Below, in pieces: positions 46,702-60,004 of a stretch of DNA of 64,000 bases. The translations under genes and the position numbers were made by a program. The stretch is taken from contig NC_133770.1 of NCBI RefSeq assembly GCF_003597395.2, positions 82,498,055 through 82,562,054 of the forward strand, in the 5' to 3' direction. How positions within the stretch are numbered: position 1 is the first letter of the stretch; each line of letters starts with the position of its first letter. The notes under the pieces were generated by a model. The model saw only the letters and a program-made list of their open reading frames with translations. It ran no database searches and was not told where the DNA came from. This stretch comes from Chelonoidis abingdonii. Taxonomy: Eukaryota; Chordata; Testudines; Testudinidae.

Positions 46702-48898
46702 GGCCAAAATATTTAGATTTTTCTGGGGCGCTGAGTACCCACAGCTCTCATGGAAGTAAGTATTTTAGAAATACTTTCACTTTTCTTTTTTAGCTAGTGA
46801 ATTTCCCTTATAAATATCTTCGAAAACTTCAGAAGTACATTCTTATAATGTAGTATGGATGCTCATTTGCTACTACCTGTATGCCACCAGCCTTAAGATG
46901 TCTTTTACCTTTGATATTCCTGTTAGTTTTATGTCCATTTCTGATACATAGCTTTTGTTCACAACCTTAAGAATATCATAGCCCTTTGGTTTTGACTTCT
47001 AAAGCTGTCATTTTCATAGGGGCCTCTAACTCCATGCCTCTGCACCAGCAGAATCAGAGCCGTTCCTCTGTGTTGGAATAGAGGTGAAATTTCAGCACAC
47101 TAGAGAGAGGTTGTTTGGAGAGGGATCAGACTGTAGGAGAATTTGGGGCACAGTTGGTGGATGCACCACTTTATATATCTGTCACATTTTTCTTTCTTTC
47201 CCCTCATCCTGTGGAAGAGAGAGAGGAACTAGCACAGACACAGGCTGCATTAGCAGGGGTGGAGGATTTGTTCCGCTTCTGGTCCTTCTGCAGAGACAAT
47301 GCATACTCCATTACTTCAGTTGATGGGCTATAGCTGGGAATAGACTTCAGCGATTGTGCTGTAAAGGAACAAACTCCCTTAAATGCAAAGGTTATAGGAA
47401 AGAGGTACACAAAAGCAATATGATTCAGAGATGATCTTACAGCTTCATAAAAATGGGTATTTTTTATCTTACATTGTAGATGGCTGGAAAGTTAGAACAT
47501 TGTAAGTAAGAAGAAATAAACAACTCTTCATGGTTGTAGCATGAAAAGAGGTCGACAGTTATCCCTATTCTCCTCACTGTTCCATAAAATGATTAATTGC
47601 TGGGATCACCAGATCAAAGTCTAGGTGTTTGCTTTTAAGTATACCTAGTATCGCTCCCATATTTATTTTTAAAGGAACATAAGAATTCCATTGTCTTCAA
47701 ATATTTGAAGATGCCTTCAAGGTCTGGTCTTGCAAAGTGGTAAGTGCCTTAGGATCAGGCTCTTGAGGGACCATGTTCTATCTCATTCTTCAGTTCAGTT
47801 GGGCTTTTTGCTGGTCAGTAAGAAGTGTGACATGAGCTCTTTGTGTAACACTTTTATTTCAATTACTAAACTATACTGCAAGAATTGTGTTTCAATGGGA
47901 CTTTACTTTTTATACTGCTTTTGCAGGTATAAACTATGCTATGTAAAGATAGTAAGAAGGAGTTTTTGCTCCCTGTCATGCTTTTCCATACACACAGAAA
48001 CCATATAATGTGTTTCTGAATGTAGTTTCCATTAACCTAAAATAAGAAGTATACAACAAACTAATGTCTTTATCAAAGAGCACAGTGTGTGTCTCTTCTT
48101 TAACGTGCATTGTCAATTCTTCCTCACAAAATGGTAGATGTCCTTGCAGAAAGGCATACTCCTAACAATGTAAAGGTATATTACAAAAAATCCCAAAATC
48201 TTATGTTTCATAGCTTCCTTAATCCCACTAATCCAATAATTGGATTTTAATGCAACTCCGTTCTGAAAAATAACTTAATGAGATTTTTATATACCACACT
48301 ATATTACATTTCTTACTAATGCAATTGCAAATGTCATGAAAAAGACAAACTACTACACACATCCAGGTTTATTATACATTTACAAAGTTTCAGAAGAGGG
48401 CTGGTGCGCAGAGAAAATATGTAACAAGAAATGGGCGTGTGCTATTGTCATTTTAACCACAAAGCTAAAGAACTTGAGGGACTGGTGAGCCTATCAAAAT
48501 ACCATTCTACTGTACAGTTGTTAACATTGCTGAAAAGTTCCTGGATTAAACTCTTGAACCTGGAATTATGTTGTTCCCAATGTAGCATGGAAAAAGTGCT
48601 TTAAAAATGTTTATTTTTTTATCTATATTTTTACTCCAAAAGGAAAATTAAATTTTACTAGAATTACCACTGAAGTTAGCGGGAGTTTAAACCATTGGCT
48701 TCAGTGGGCTCAGTCTTTGATCTTTAGTACACTTTAAGAATAGGGCCCCACATCACTACCTTTCCTGCACACCTTACCCTTGTGAGTAGCCCCTTTGAAG
48801 TCAGGTCCTTTTTACATGAGTAAGGTAGGTAGGATTTGAGCCCACAGTGTGTGTGAGAGAATGTGTGTAGGGGTGAGTGCAAAAATTGAAATTTGACG
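46702..48898. other. No gene recognised
   Basis: AT-rich, unassigned. The open frames at 47084-47333 and 47730-48008 lack any family signature. Confidence 0.5.
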
Positions 48899-49085
48899 GT
48901 TTTTGGAGGGGCACATGAATACAACCAAAACCCAGGACCATTTTCTGTCATGCTTTGTGCTGCAATGATCCCAGACCACTTGCTACTGGCTTGGCATGGT
49001 AAAGTGTCCTACCATGGAGGACGAAATAAGGCAGCCCTCCCCAGAAACCTTCTGCGAAGGCTTTCTGAGTACCCCTAGGAGTACA
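48899..49085 (-). mobile_element. Fragment related to the Harbinger interior
   Basis: The sequence from CATGAATACAACCAAAACCC to CTTCTGCGAAGGCTTTCTGA matches 43220-43375 inside the Harbinger at close identity. No terminal repeats or target duplication are visible, so it is a fragment, or a separate repeat that also landed in the Harbinger. The strand is given as that of the Myb-like gene. Confidence 0.6.
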
Positions 49086-50070
49086 CTGTTATATAATTGA
49101 TAAATAGTAATAATTAACCTCCTATATGGTCAGAGCAGCCGTTTAACAATTTATAATACTTCTGATTTTGAAGCAAGAGAAGAATTGTAGCTGTGTGCTC
49201 ATCATGATAGTTAACAGTAGAGTCTTGTCCTATTATCATGCTATGAGCAGGGAAATGGTGAGTATAGTGGAAAGTGAGAAGTTATGCACAATTCAATCGG
49301 TGGCGCAAGAGCTCTTTTTAACCACAGGTGAGTAGAGGACCAACAGTGAGGTGCTTAAGGAGTAATTTCTTTTCTGCACAATACCATCTTGCTTTCAGTT
49401 CTTTTTTAATACAATAGTCAAATAAAGTGACTACTGATCAGATTTGGCCCAGTTGTATATTGAGAGTCAGTCAACTCAAACAAATCACCACAGGACGCTG
49501 CCAGAATTGACACATAAGGTAGAAACTTGGTTGTTGATAAGACCTCCTGAGACAATGATTGAAGTTTCATTTCTTATGTGATAAACATCATCCCATAAAA
49601 GTCGTATGATTCAGTTAAGAGTGTGGACTTAATACCTCACATAACCCTGCAAAGACTTTTCCTTGAAATTCTTTGCACATCAGTTAGAATTAGGGAAAAA
49701 CTGGATTCTATACAAGGCTCTAACACATCCAATATGGTGGCGGGTGAATCACTTAAACCAGAATTCTCAAGGGTGGATGTTAATGGTTTGTTCTGCACTT
49801 TCTGGCCACTCAGCTAGAGACACCTGGAGCCTGATTTTTTTTTCAGAAGTGCTAAGCATCTGTCCCTCCCTTTGGCTTACACTGGGAAATTTTAGTTTAG
49901 GTGACTTACCCAACATCACACATGAAGTCTGTAGCAGAGCCAGAGAGAGGTTTGCCTGAGTCCCAGTTCAGTGCCTTAACACCACTGTTCTTTTTCTTGT
50001 AGCTCTCTCAGTCACTTGGACCCCTGCATCACTCAATGCAGAAAATTGTAAGGTATGTGTGCAATAGCTC
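49086..50070. other. No gene recognised
   Basis: Unassigned sequence up to the copy B junction. Confidence 0.5.
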
Positions 50071-52507
50071 ATATTGGCTTACAAGGCAGGTGGCTTACAA
50101 GGGGGAGGGGAGGGCAGGATTTGGACCTGTTCTGGGCAACACCAAAAATTATACAAACCTGCCACCCCAGGTCATAATGATGTAGATGGGGCTACTTGCC
50201 TGAGTTAAGTAACCAGGCTGTGACACCTTATATCATGTAGTGTTCTAAAAAATAAATTTCATATTAGTTATTCTGTGGTACAGTTTCTGAAGAAATCGTT
50301 CTTTTTGGCCTCATTTGCTGGAAAGGAGAAATGTCAATGGGGATTTCATAGCTTTAACATACTGACTTTTTCTATTCTATAAAAATAGATCTACAATAAA
50401 ATGATTTCTCTATCCAGTTATGAATTTCTTAGGAAATTATGTAAGCTTGTAAAGAGAAGGGCTGGAATCCAATTTCACAAAGCTCTAGACTCCACTTCCA
50501 ATGAAGAAACTCTTAGGAAACAATAGTTTTAACGAAGGCATGCAGAAAAAACCAAGCAATAACTGCAGCATTTGGTTTTAGAGTAAATCAGGAGATAGGT
50601 AGTTGAGTGATCATGGAAGGGTTCTACATTAAATATATCCAAATCCAGGTTTATGCTATATCAGAGTTGGCCTAAAATAAAAATAGATTGTAGGAATAAT
50701 AATAATACCACCAAGTTTTTATTTAGCACGTAAGGAAGTGTGTTTGAAGTACTAAAGTATGTCCCCTTTTTCTCTTCCCATCCCTATTACAATTAAAAAC
50801 TAGTTTGTGGTGTTCTGAATTTTTGGAAACAATGTCTCCAGTTTTTTTGGCCAGCAATATCTCTATCCATTACCTTCAGATCTTTATGTAAATATGAACG
50901 ACCATCATATACCACCATTCTCTCACAGTATCAAACCACTCCTCACTCGGCCCTAATTATCCTCTGAAATTGTTACTGACTCTGGTGACATTCACAGAAC
51001 AAATTCAGACCTGCTTTACTCACATTCTGTATCATAAGCCTTTTGTGTATCCATAACGTGAAACGTGGTCTTTCTTTTCTACCATTTCTACAAATAGGAG
51101 CTATTTTGTTATGTTGTCAAACAGTTGGAAAGGATCTCAGGCTAAAAATGTCATCTCTAAATGTAGTGAGCCATATTTATCCAGGACATAACTGAAGTAC
51201 ATGGAGGTATGTCCAGATGAATTTGGCGTGCTATATTTTGGTTCTGGCTTGTATTTGTAATACACATCTTGTAAGGCGATTAGATAATCTCTGTCCCAGA
51301 CACATTTGTTATCAAACCAAATTGAGACTGAGCATGAGACTGTATCAGGTGTAGTGTGTTTTCCTGTGAAAACACTCAAGGGTGTGTTTCCCTACTAGCA
51401 ATGGATTATTCCATCTTATTCATGCTATCCCCTGCTTTGGTCTCTGCTGCAGCTCTTATAGAAACCTAGTTCCAGTGTAAGCCTCTGTTTTGCTTTGAAT
51501 ATATGTCTGTGTGGATCCTGCATGAGATGCACATATTCCTCATCTGTGCAAAATCCATCTTTGGAATGGCTATGTCTATTAAGGCTGCTCATGTGACCTG
51601 TGCTGCCTCATGTTCTTGTGTGATGGCATAAAGAGCGGAGCAGTCACGACCCTCCCTCATTTCTATTACCCCTTGTGGCTGGGAGAGAGAATCCAGCAGT
51701 ATCTGACCTGCAGTTTCTAGAAGAATTTATTCTCCTCTAAAAAGATCTTTGATCCAGTTGGACTTCATAAAGATACTGACTAATTCAACAAATCCCCTAT
51801 ATAGTGGCGTCTAGTGCTTCATGCCAACTGCCATGTCTAATGGTGGACTCTAAGCCATCCAGATTTAAACCTTGTCCATCTTGTGACAGACTCATCTCAT
51901 GCATATGGGCACAGCAGGCAGAAGAGACAGCCAAATAAGAGTCCCTTTTCAGATGGATGCTCAGTTTCTTTCTGCTTTGCCTCCAGGAACTGTAAGTCCA
52001 GAGTCTCATCTCAAGCTACATCTATAAGACCTGTCTGTGAGGGTCACCTGAGACCTGGAGGAACTGGCAGCTGCCTAACTGGAGAGAGCCCTCAAGCAGG
52101 TACCTCACATATCGGGCCAGTTGCAAGAAGTCAAAAAGGGCACTGAAGAGACTGACAGTGGCAGCCCCAGTATCCATAGCCTTGGCACTGGCAACTTCAG
52201 CCTTGACCCCAAGGATGACAGACCTTGTGCTGAAGACAGAGCAAAAGCAAAAACTTGGCTCCAGGCACCACTGCAGATCCTATGATAATGAAGGACCTAA
52301 ACACCAGTTTTCCAGAGACAAACTCTCCAAACTGTCTGTGTCAACTGCTAGAGATAGAAGTTTAACTGCCAATGTAGCACAGAGAAAGTGTGGCCAGGTA
52401 TCAACCTTGACAATGACACTGTCAGCCTTAGATGTGCCAATGCAGGCACAGATGTTTGAACCCACCATGGTTCCACGATATATACTAGCTGAAAAAGTCT
52501 GTATCCC

Positions 52508-53269
52508 TGTGTGACAAGATTGGAACTCAACACCCAGCACCTCCTGCTGGTTGTATCCGGGAATTAGCTCAGTCCTGGTGGTGTCCCACCCATTGTCTCA
52601 TTCTTGCTTGCCATCTGAGCCCGCATCACTCTCCAGCTCACAGTGTCCTTTTCCGGACCACTGCCCTCTGGCAGTGCCCCTCAGTCCATCCACACCCGCT
52701 TCCAGGGAGGGTGGGTGGGGGTGATCAGTAGTATTCCTATGCCCCAGCCACCACATCCAACCTCACCCCCCAAAGTCTAATTCCTCCTCTCCGGGATCTG
52801 GCGTAGTCTATGATGGCTGCTTCCCAAGGCTGATGGCTGGGTGTACTGCAATGGGAGAAGGGTCGGGGGGGACACAGGCCCGTCCTTTACTCAGGGTCCC
52901 AGCCCACGGACCCTCTGGCAGCAGCTTTCTTCTTAACCCGCTAGGCCCTTCCCTTCAGGGCCTGTGGCCTGGCAAGCTAATGGCTAGAGCTCCCTTCTGC
53001 TCCCCAAGCCCAGCCAGCACTGCGCTGTCCTTGGTGCTAGTCTCCCAGCTCTGGAGATTAATCTTCCCCTGTCAAAGACCTGGGACAGACAGACTGCTCC
53101 CTTCCTGGGCAGCCTTTATATAGAGCCAAGCTGTGCCTGATTGGCTGTCTCCAATCTTGGCTCCGATTGACTCCCAATAAGCCTTTCTCTAATTGGCTGT
53201 CAGTCTGCGCAGGCTCACTGGCCCACCACAGCCCACACTCTCAATGAGTGGGGCAGTCGCCCCACTACA
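52508..53269 (-). mobile_element. LTR insertion in copy B, minus strand, about 762 bp
   Basis: Copy A reads straight through at about 32651-32661 (GTATCCCCACC). In copy B this sequence is split, with CCC on both sides, so the duplication is at least 3 bp and imperfect. On the minus strand the insert starts TGTAGTGGGGCGACTG and ends with the complement of TGTGTGACAAG. It has inverted CCAAT boxes (plus-strand ATTGG at 53140-53144 and others) and a TATATAAAG box at 53114-53122. No retroviral coding sequence is attached. Confidence 0.8.
53114..53144 (-). promoter_or_regulatory. LTR TATA and CCAAT boxes, minus strand
   Basis: On the minus strand CCAAT (53140-53144) lies about 18 bp upstream of TATATAAAG (53114-53122), a normal core-promoter arrangement within the LTR. 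Confidence 0.6.
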
Positions 53270-54977
53270 CCCCACCAGAGACATCCTCCACACCAAGACT
53301 GCAGCTGGCACCAGCTCCCTCAGCACTGAGGTCATGCTACCTGAGAGAATCACCATTTGAAGAAATATACTCTTCATTGCCCTCACTGAGACACTTGTTG
53401 TCACCAACATCAAGCCAAGATTCATCCACTGTGGTCGGGAGGGAGCACCACTGGAGGCTTCCTGTTCAAGGTCTCATCACAGACAAGGTTCAAGTGACAG
53501 TGGGCTGGACAAAACCTATACAGCATGTCATTGTTGGCCCTATTGGCCATACTGGGGACCAATATCACACATGCCTGAGTACAAATCCCCCTCCCACCTG
53601 TCATGGAAGAGGAAGAAATCTCACTCCCTAGCAGCATCGCTAGCCAGGCCTTCCATGCCAGACCCAAGATCAGGTCTCTGCAAATAGATTGAGGCAACAC
53701 TGGAGGAACCTCCACAATCTCCTCGTCTGCCGACAGTCTTCATCTTCATCAGATGAAGCAGTGGCACTGGCACTTAATAACATAAGTGTGCCAAAACGTT
53801 TTTGACCCAGATCACTGAGACCATGGACATTGGTGAACCAGTAGAAGTCCATTGAGCTCACCAATATCCTGACCTCATCAACCCTTGATATGGCTGCCCC
53901 AACAGGCAATCAAGGACTGCATCAAAAAGGGCATACTCGAGCCAGTGAAGAGACTTTGGCAAACCACAGCCACTCTTCCTCATCCTCAGCTCTCATCCAA
54001 GTGATTTGAAAAAAGGCCCTGTTTGCAAAAATATATATTTTTTTCATATGGGGGAGAGAGGCTGCCTTTCTATCACAACTCCCATAGGATAGTAAAGAGG
54101 AACTGAGAGATGTCATAAAGGTGGGCCAGATGATCAAAAAAATCCTTTTAGAAGTGGCCATGGATGCACTGGATGTGTTTGCCATGTTGCTGGCCACAGC
54201 CATCATCATGAGACAGGTCTTGTGGCTTCAAGCGCTGGAATCCCTAGAAAAGAGCAACATACTATAGAGGACCTGCCACTGGGAGAGCTGGAGCTCTTCA
54301 GCAGTCAAACAGATGAAGCGCATCTCTCTCAAAGATTCTTAGGTCACAAAACAATCACTAAGGATTTATACACGAGGGCCCTACTCATACAAATACTAGC
54401 CCCAACAGAGAAAGAGAGCTCCCTTCTAGCACCAGATTCAACAACTGGAGCACTCTCTCAGAAAAAAATCCAGTACTCTGAGAAGTGATAGTCATCCTCC
54501 TCTATTGCAAAAACGGCACCCTCCCAGAGGCAGCAGGTTTGATGGGAAGGATGGGAGCCACACCAGAGCAAACCTAGGACTTCCCAACATATTTTGGAAT
54601 CTGCTTTGCACTCTTTCATTGGGCTTGGTCTACAATCATGGCCAACAAATGGTCACTGCACATCTCCATGGCTCCTATCCCCTTATCCAGCTCCCACTCT
54701 TTATCATACTTCTTCATGGACCCTTCTTACAAGAGCTACTGCCAACATAAGTGGCCTCATTGCTTCATCTAGGAGCCATAGAAAATTACTGGAGGACTAC
54801 AAGAGAAGAGGCTTCCACTTCCAATATTTCCTTATTCTGAAGAAAAAAAGGGGGGTCTCTCTTCTATTCTAGACCTGAGGAGAGTGAATTACTTAGGCTG
54901 CCTTAGTATCAGGATGGTCATTCTTGCTCCACATTCAGGCCTGCTGACAACAATTCCGGACCCCAGGGCCAGGGCCC

Positions 54978-55115
54978 TCCCTAGGGGGGTATGGGGCCCG
55001 GGACGGAAGTGATGAATCCATCACTTCCAGGACTGATTATGCTGGCCAATCTCGCTGGTCCACGAGGCCCTCAAAGCACGGGGCTCGGAGCAATCGTGCA
55101 TGCCTAGAAGTCCTG
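54978..55115. repeat. Repeat unit seen three times (unit 2)
   Basis: Copy B counterpart of 35246-35425, with GGACGGAAGTGATGAATCC and GCTGGCCAATCTCGCTGGTCC. The TTTAAAAGGG tail present in units 1 and 3 is missing here. Confidence 0.5.
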
Positions 55116-55488
55116 TGGCCAGGCCCTTTGCCTTCCCCCACTCTCCCCGTCAGCTGGCCTGCCATCATTCCATCTCTTCAAGCTCAAGACTGGTTTGTGG
55201 CCCTCAACTTAGAGGCTGCATACTTCCACATAACTATCCACCTGTCTCACATGAAGTACTTGAGATTCACAATAATTCAACCAATATCAATAGAAGGTAT
55301 TGCCTTTCAGATTTTCCATAGGACCAAAGGTCTTCACAAAATACCTACCCAAGGTGGTGACACATCTGAAGATAATTGCATCTACACCTACCTTATCTCT
55401 ACAGAATGGAAAACTTCAGTGTTGATGTGCCAAGTCAGAGCCCAGCATAGACATAGAGGGGCCTCAAGTTTATCATGTGAAGTAGATG

Positions 55489-55630
55489 GGTGCAGAGTCT
55501 GGGATGGAAGTGTCAAATCCATTACTTCTGGGACCAGCCACGCTGGCCAATCACGCCTCCCAGAGTGCGGCACCTGGAGCGGTCATGTGTGCCTAGGAGC
55601 CCTGCGGCCAACCTGAGCAATTTAAAAGGG
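55489..55630. repeat. Repeat unit seen three times (unit 3), just outside copy B
   Basis: GGGATGGAAGTGTCAAATCC, CACGCTGGCCAATCACGCC and GGAGCCCTGCGGCC with a TTTAAAAGGG tail repeat the block at 35246-35425. It abuts the right edge of copy B. Confidence 0.55.
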
Positions 55631-58600
55631 GTCCAACAGCCTCATTTGACATGCAGACTTGCCTTATTCACTGTCCATCCTGTGCAGTGAATGGTTCTGT
55701 GGAAAATATAGCATATGCTCATATAATCAGTAGTTTCACTCAATTCAGTAAATTCACTAGAAACAATATATCCAGCATGATGTACAGAGGCTCACTTTGT
55801 AATATAACGCCTGTAAACAGAGCTGATTATATTACAGCGTAAAGTTTCCAAAAGGAAACACAAAAAAGTTCACTATTGTAATGATTATTGTTTTATCCCT
55901 GATATTTACATGATAATGATTTGCAAATGGGTTAAAACTGCCTAAATGAAAAAGAGTGAGTTATTTAAAAATATAATATGTAGTACTGGACTGAATCTTG
56001 GGTTCATTGAAGTTAACCTTTGAAATCAAGTCTCTCATTAACTGCACTGGGGCCAGGATGTACTGGAAGGAATAATGCTGCAAGAGACAGGCGGTCAGGC
56101 AGCCTGACCCATGTGTTTTTTCTGGCTCTGACTATAGTATTTGGCTGTGTAACCCAAATTTACATAAAATCTCTAAAGGTTCATCAAAATGTTAGACTAC
56201 TGAGTATCATTTCCTTTCTGCATCTCTTCTGGCTATTCAGTTTGCCAGATATATTGGCCAGCTTTAATACACACATGTAGATTTCTCTTACAAGTTATGC
56301 AAGTCAACTTGGCTTTTAGAATCAGATTCTTAACTCATCTGTCTCCCCACATCACTTCCCACTTTCTGTTTTGCAACATGAAGTTCATGCTTCTTGCCCG
56401 CACTCCTAAGGTATTTCACAGCTCTTTCTTTCCCTACCTATCCTGCTCTTTTTCTCTCTTGTCATCTCCTGCCTCTCCCACTCTGCCAGCAATGCCAACC
56501 TCATCTTTCTGTTTGTCAGTATTTCCACAGCATTCCCAGACCTTCTTCCATGGCACCACTAGCAAAGAGAACCCCTTCCTGAATTAATTTCTACTGCTAC
56601 TACTCTCCCCTCCTTCAAATTCTTCTCACAACATAGCCCTGCTATGACGCCTACAAAAAATCAGCCAGTGAACGATGGTTTGTGCCCCAGTTGGGGATAT
56701 AGGATTTTATTTAATTAAAATAAATTAAGAATAAAAAACTAACAAAATACTTGTTGTACAACAGCTCGCTTAAATACCTGTGATAGTTACCCTTGTCCTT
56801 CCTCTCTTGCTTTTGATCGTCATACTTGCAGTTACATCTTGTCTCAAACTCGTGTGTGTACTGTGCTTAGTATAATGGGTTCATTTGGGGCCTGGAGAAA
56901 ATATTTCAGTAGAGATAACAACAAAGAACTCACTACTAATATAGAGATTAAATTGTCGCTCCCAGTGCCAATGAACTTTTAGCAGTTTTAATGCTGTTAG
57001 CCAAAAGGAGATGTTTTCCCTGTGTCAGATGAACAACAAAGTAGGCAGGGTTTTTCTACAAAATAAACTCACTAGCAAATATTTTGCTGTGGAGATAGAA
57101 CAGCTGCTGTGGTCAGAAACTTAAAAGCCTGGAAGTGATTGTACTCTAAGCGTTAAATTGAGAACTTCTGCCTGTGCAGGGGAGTCAGGGAATACTGTTC
57201 CCTTCAACATCATAGCTTATGGAAAGTTCTGCTCTCCCCCTCATCCCCCAGTTCCTATTCCTGAAGTTGATGCTTCATTGGCTGCCCTAGCAGAAGCTGC
57301 TGGATATAAATGAGCAAATGTGTCAGAGGCACTTTCATATTAGGAAAAGAAAACTCACTATCAGGTCACAAAAAGCAGAACTACTGGTGCCATGGGTCAC
57401 TTGTCACTGTAAGTCCATAGCTCTTGAGGTTTCAAAGGCTATTTTATATTGGTTCTTCTGTTGTGCTCATCGCTGTAGTATCTAAGTGCCTTCCAGTAGT
57501 GTATAACACAACTTGACTAACATCTGTGCCATGTTGTTTGTTTTCTCATTCTCTCCTAGGGGGAAGAAGTGTGTGCAGGGAGTGTCTTGTTTTGGTAGGA
57601 TTTGATTTGTTTGTTTCAACATACATGTTGCTATGTGTTTGTTAGAGAATTCATGGGCAAAGATCAGGGTCTTGCACTTGGAGCAGAAGTGGTGAGATCT
57701 GTGAAGTCCTTAGCTTTACCCACAATCCACTTGAGTTATCTAAAGTGTGAAAGAGGTAATTTTGCAGAATGAAAGTTAAATTTTGTCCTCTGTTTTATCT
57801 GTGTAGTTCACATTGGTTTGAAATTTGGTGGTTTGGCTTAATTTGCATAAAAACTGAGAAAACATGTGAAAGTACATAAAACGTGCACAAACAAGGTAGA
57901 CGAACAAAATGTTATCCAAAAAACCCTCGTCTGTTTAGCCTTATTTATAAAGCAAATTGAGTGTTTGTGTTGAGTTGTGCAATTCTTAGCATTAATATAA
58001 ACGTCGAGATATTTTCTCTAGTTCAAGTAATTGTGGGTGGTCTGAGCTATTGGACCAATGGTGGTCACGCTTAAACTCATGCATTCCCATTCCAAACAGT
58101 GCAGTTGCATGGGTGTAAATGAGGACAGAATTTGGCCCTGGAAAGTAAAGCTGTAAGGCGTATGTAAAACCTGTTGCTAAGTGAGATTTCGGATTCTGCT
58201 GTATTAATGGCATCAGAGAGCATCAATTCTGAAAATTACACAGCTCCACCCAGGTGATTGATTTACTTTGGAACCCTAAATAGACTTTTACTGAAATATT
58301 TTCTTAGGTGCTGTTTGTCTGAACTTTGGAAGTGAGTGCCTTTGATAGCTTCATCCGTCCATGCAGAAGAGAAGGTAGGGCTGTAAAAGCGTCTCAGAGT
58401 GGCTATGTAAGAAGAACCACCTGCATTCTGAAGTGGCTCCAGTGCCCTCTACCATTTACCTCCCAAACATAAAGAGAGATCATATCATCTTTGCTAAATT
58501 GTCACCAAAGTTTGCCAACCCAAAATAAAAATGACTAGCTCAGCCTGTTTGATCCAGAAAACTTTAGTGAGGATTTTGCAAGGCTGCCTTTAGTCATCCA

Positions 58601-59902
58601 TACTCTTCATGTCACTGCTGCTTGGAGAGGAGAAAAAGGGAGGCGCTGGCGGTTATGGGAGAGTTGCTGGCTGGTGGGGATACAGGAAGTAGATGGGGAG
58701 AAGGTGGTGGAGCTGCCTCAGAATGCACAATACTCCTTGTACAAGGTCTGGTTTCCGTGGGCTTTGGATCAATGGAAAGACTTCAGCAGGCTGTGGATTA
58801 GGCTCCTATAGCAGTACTGAGATCCTCGTACAGCCTGCCCACCTCCCAAGTCTAGCTATGTTTTGAGAATCTCTCAATATTTGGGTTAGCTAATGATTCT
58901 GATGAATTTCTGATTTACAGAATTGCCAGCCTTCATGGGTCAAAAGTCATGAGTCAAACTCCAAACATCGTGAGGTTCTTTTTTTAATTGTATGTTGGCT
59001 TTCCAATACTGGAACAGTGGGAGTGAACTTTTCTCCACAGCCATGAGGGCTAGAAACTCAGCTTTATTTTTTTAAGTGAGATTCTCATGTAGTCATTTGA
59101 TTACTTGATTAAAGCAGCTGGGACTTTCAGTAAAACAATAAATATTGTGAGACACACATTAATATAGCATTGCCAACTCTTGTGATTTCACCATGAGTAA
59201 TATGATTTTTGGCTGTTGCTGGAGCCAGTCTCAATATGACAGGAGAAGGAGCAGCTCTCATGGAGTTTCCAGCTGGCTCAGGGGCAAAACCCTCTCTGAT
59301 TGGCTGTCCTCCCCCAATCAGGGCTAGCACAAGAGGCTGGCAGAGTGTCTTCCCTACCCTGGAGAGTAGATAGGAGATTTTTTGGGAGGGAAGCAGAAGA
59401 GGGAGAAGCTGATGATATTCTCATTGGGTGGCCTGGGAGGAGGAGGGAACTGCTGGAGGTTCCTACCCTCCCCCCAGGATTGGGAAGCAGAGAAGGGGAC
59501 CCTGCAGCAGCTGCACCAGCCCCCCTGCCTCGGAGAGGGACACAATGAACCACCAGAGGGACCAGAGGTATACTGGGTGGGGCAAGGGGCAGATGTGGAG
59601 TTGGAGACTTAAAGTTGATGTATGGGTTGTGGGGAGTATAATTAGTTGAGGGATGGACAGATGTGGGGCAGGGAACAGAGAAGAAAAATCAATGAGAACA
59701 TTGGTTTTGGGGGAAGAAACTAGAAGCTCCGCACCATTAGGCAGCAGCTAAAGCTCCGTATCAGAGGCCAAAATCACCTTATGCGCTATGTTTGGGAGAG
59801 CTGGGATCACTAACTGTCTCACACAGTGATTCACAAAATAAAAGACAGACCAAACACCACAAACTAATTTTTAAAAGAAGTCATGATTTTGGGCCTTGTT
59901 TA
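55631..59902. other. About 4.3 kb without a recognised gene
   Basis: Unassigned. Near 59165-59330 the text TTGCCAACTCTTGTGATTTC resembles one end of the repeat whose other end may be at 59880-60002. The short GC-rich open frames at 59.3-59.6 kb overlap on both strands and have no domain. Confidence 0.45.
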
Positions 59903-60002
59903 GAGTTTTCAACCCCCCAGGACTGTCCTGGAGACTCCCAGAATTAAAGATTAATCATGTGATGAAACCTCCAGGAATATATCCAGCCAAAATTGGCAAC
60001 TC
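59903..60002. mobile_element. Small TA-flanked MITE, 100 bp
   Basis: GAGTTTTCAACCCCCCAGGA at the left and AAAATTGGCAACTC at the right are inverted ends, with TA at 59901-59902 and 60003-60004. The inside is a CTCCAGGA/TCCTGGAG palindrome around ATTAAAGATTAAT. Tc1/mariner affinity is likely from the TA but not proven. Confidence 0.55.
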
Positions 60003-60004
60003 TA

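Larger units (their letters stand above)
51880..55350 (+). pseudogene. DIRS-like retrotransposon remnant, copy B
   Basis: The gag-like stretch with LALATSALTPRMTDLVLKTE (about 52180-52240) is followed, beyond an LTR insertion, by the EELRDVIKVGQMIKKILLE segment near 54090-54150. The reverse-transcriptase start FHFQYFLILKKK lies near 54810-54850. The palm-like block LNLEAAYFHITIHLSHMKYL, then RFTIIQ and FHRTKGLHKI, runs at 55203-55342 in one open frame that is longer than in copy A because no LTR interrupts it. Later catalytic motifs (YxDD) are not present. Clearly inactive. Gypsy-type origin is the alternative. Confidence 0.5.
50071..55485 (+). repeat. Segmental duplication, copy B
   Basis: Matches copy A (28957-36490) in direct orientation about 21.1 kb away. 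The left junction falls inside the hAT element's right end at ATATTGGCTTACAAGG. Only about 80 bp of that hAT is present, followed by its target site GTCATAAT. Copy B lacks four insertions found in copy A, carries one of its own (52508-53269) and keeps about 190 bp (51485-51671) missing from copy A. Confidence 0.8.

Noticed and set aside
30149..51379. An 80-codon minus-strand open frame kept in both duplication copies (30149-30391 and 51137-51379)
   Set aside because: It stays open in both copies, but the 31-bp micro-inversion lies inside it and changes about ten residues without breaking the frame, and other changes are mostly amino-acid altering. No domain is recognised. Chance is the simpler explanation.
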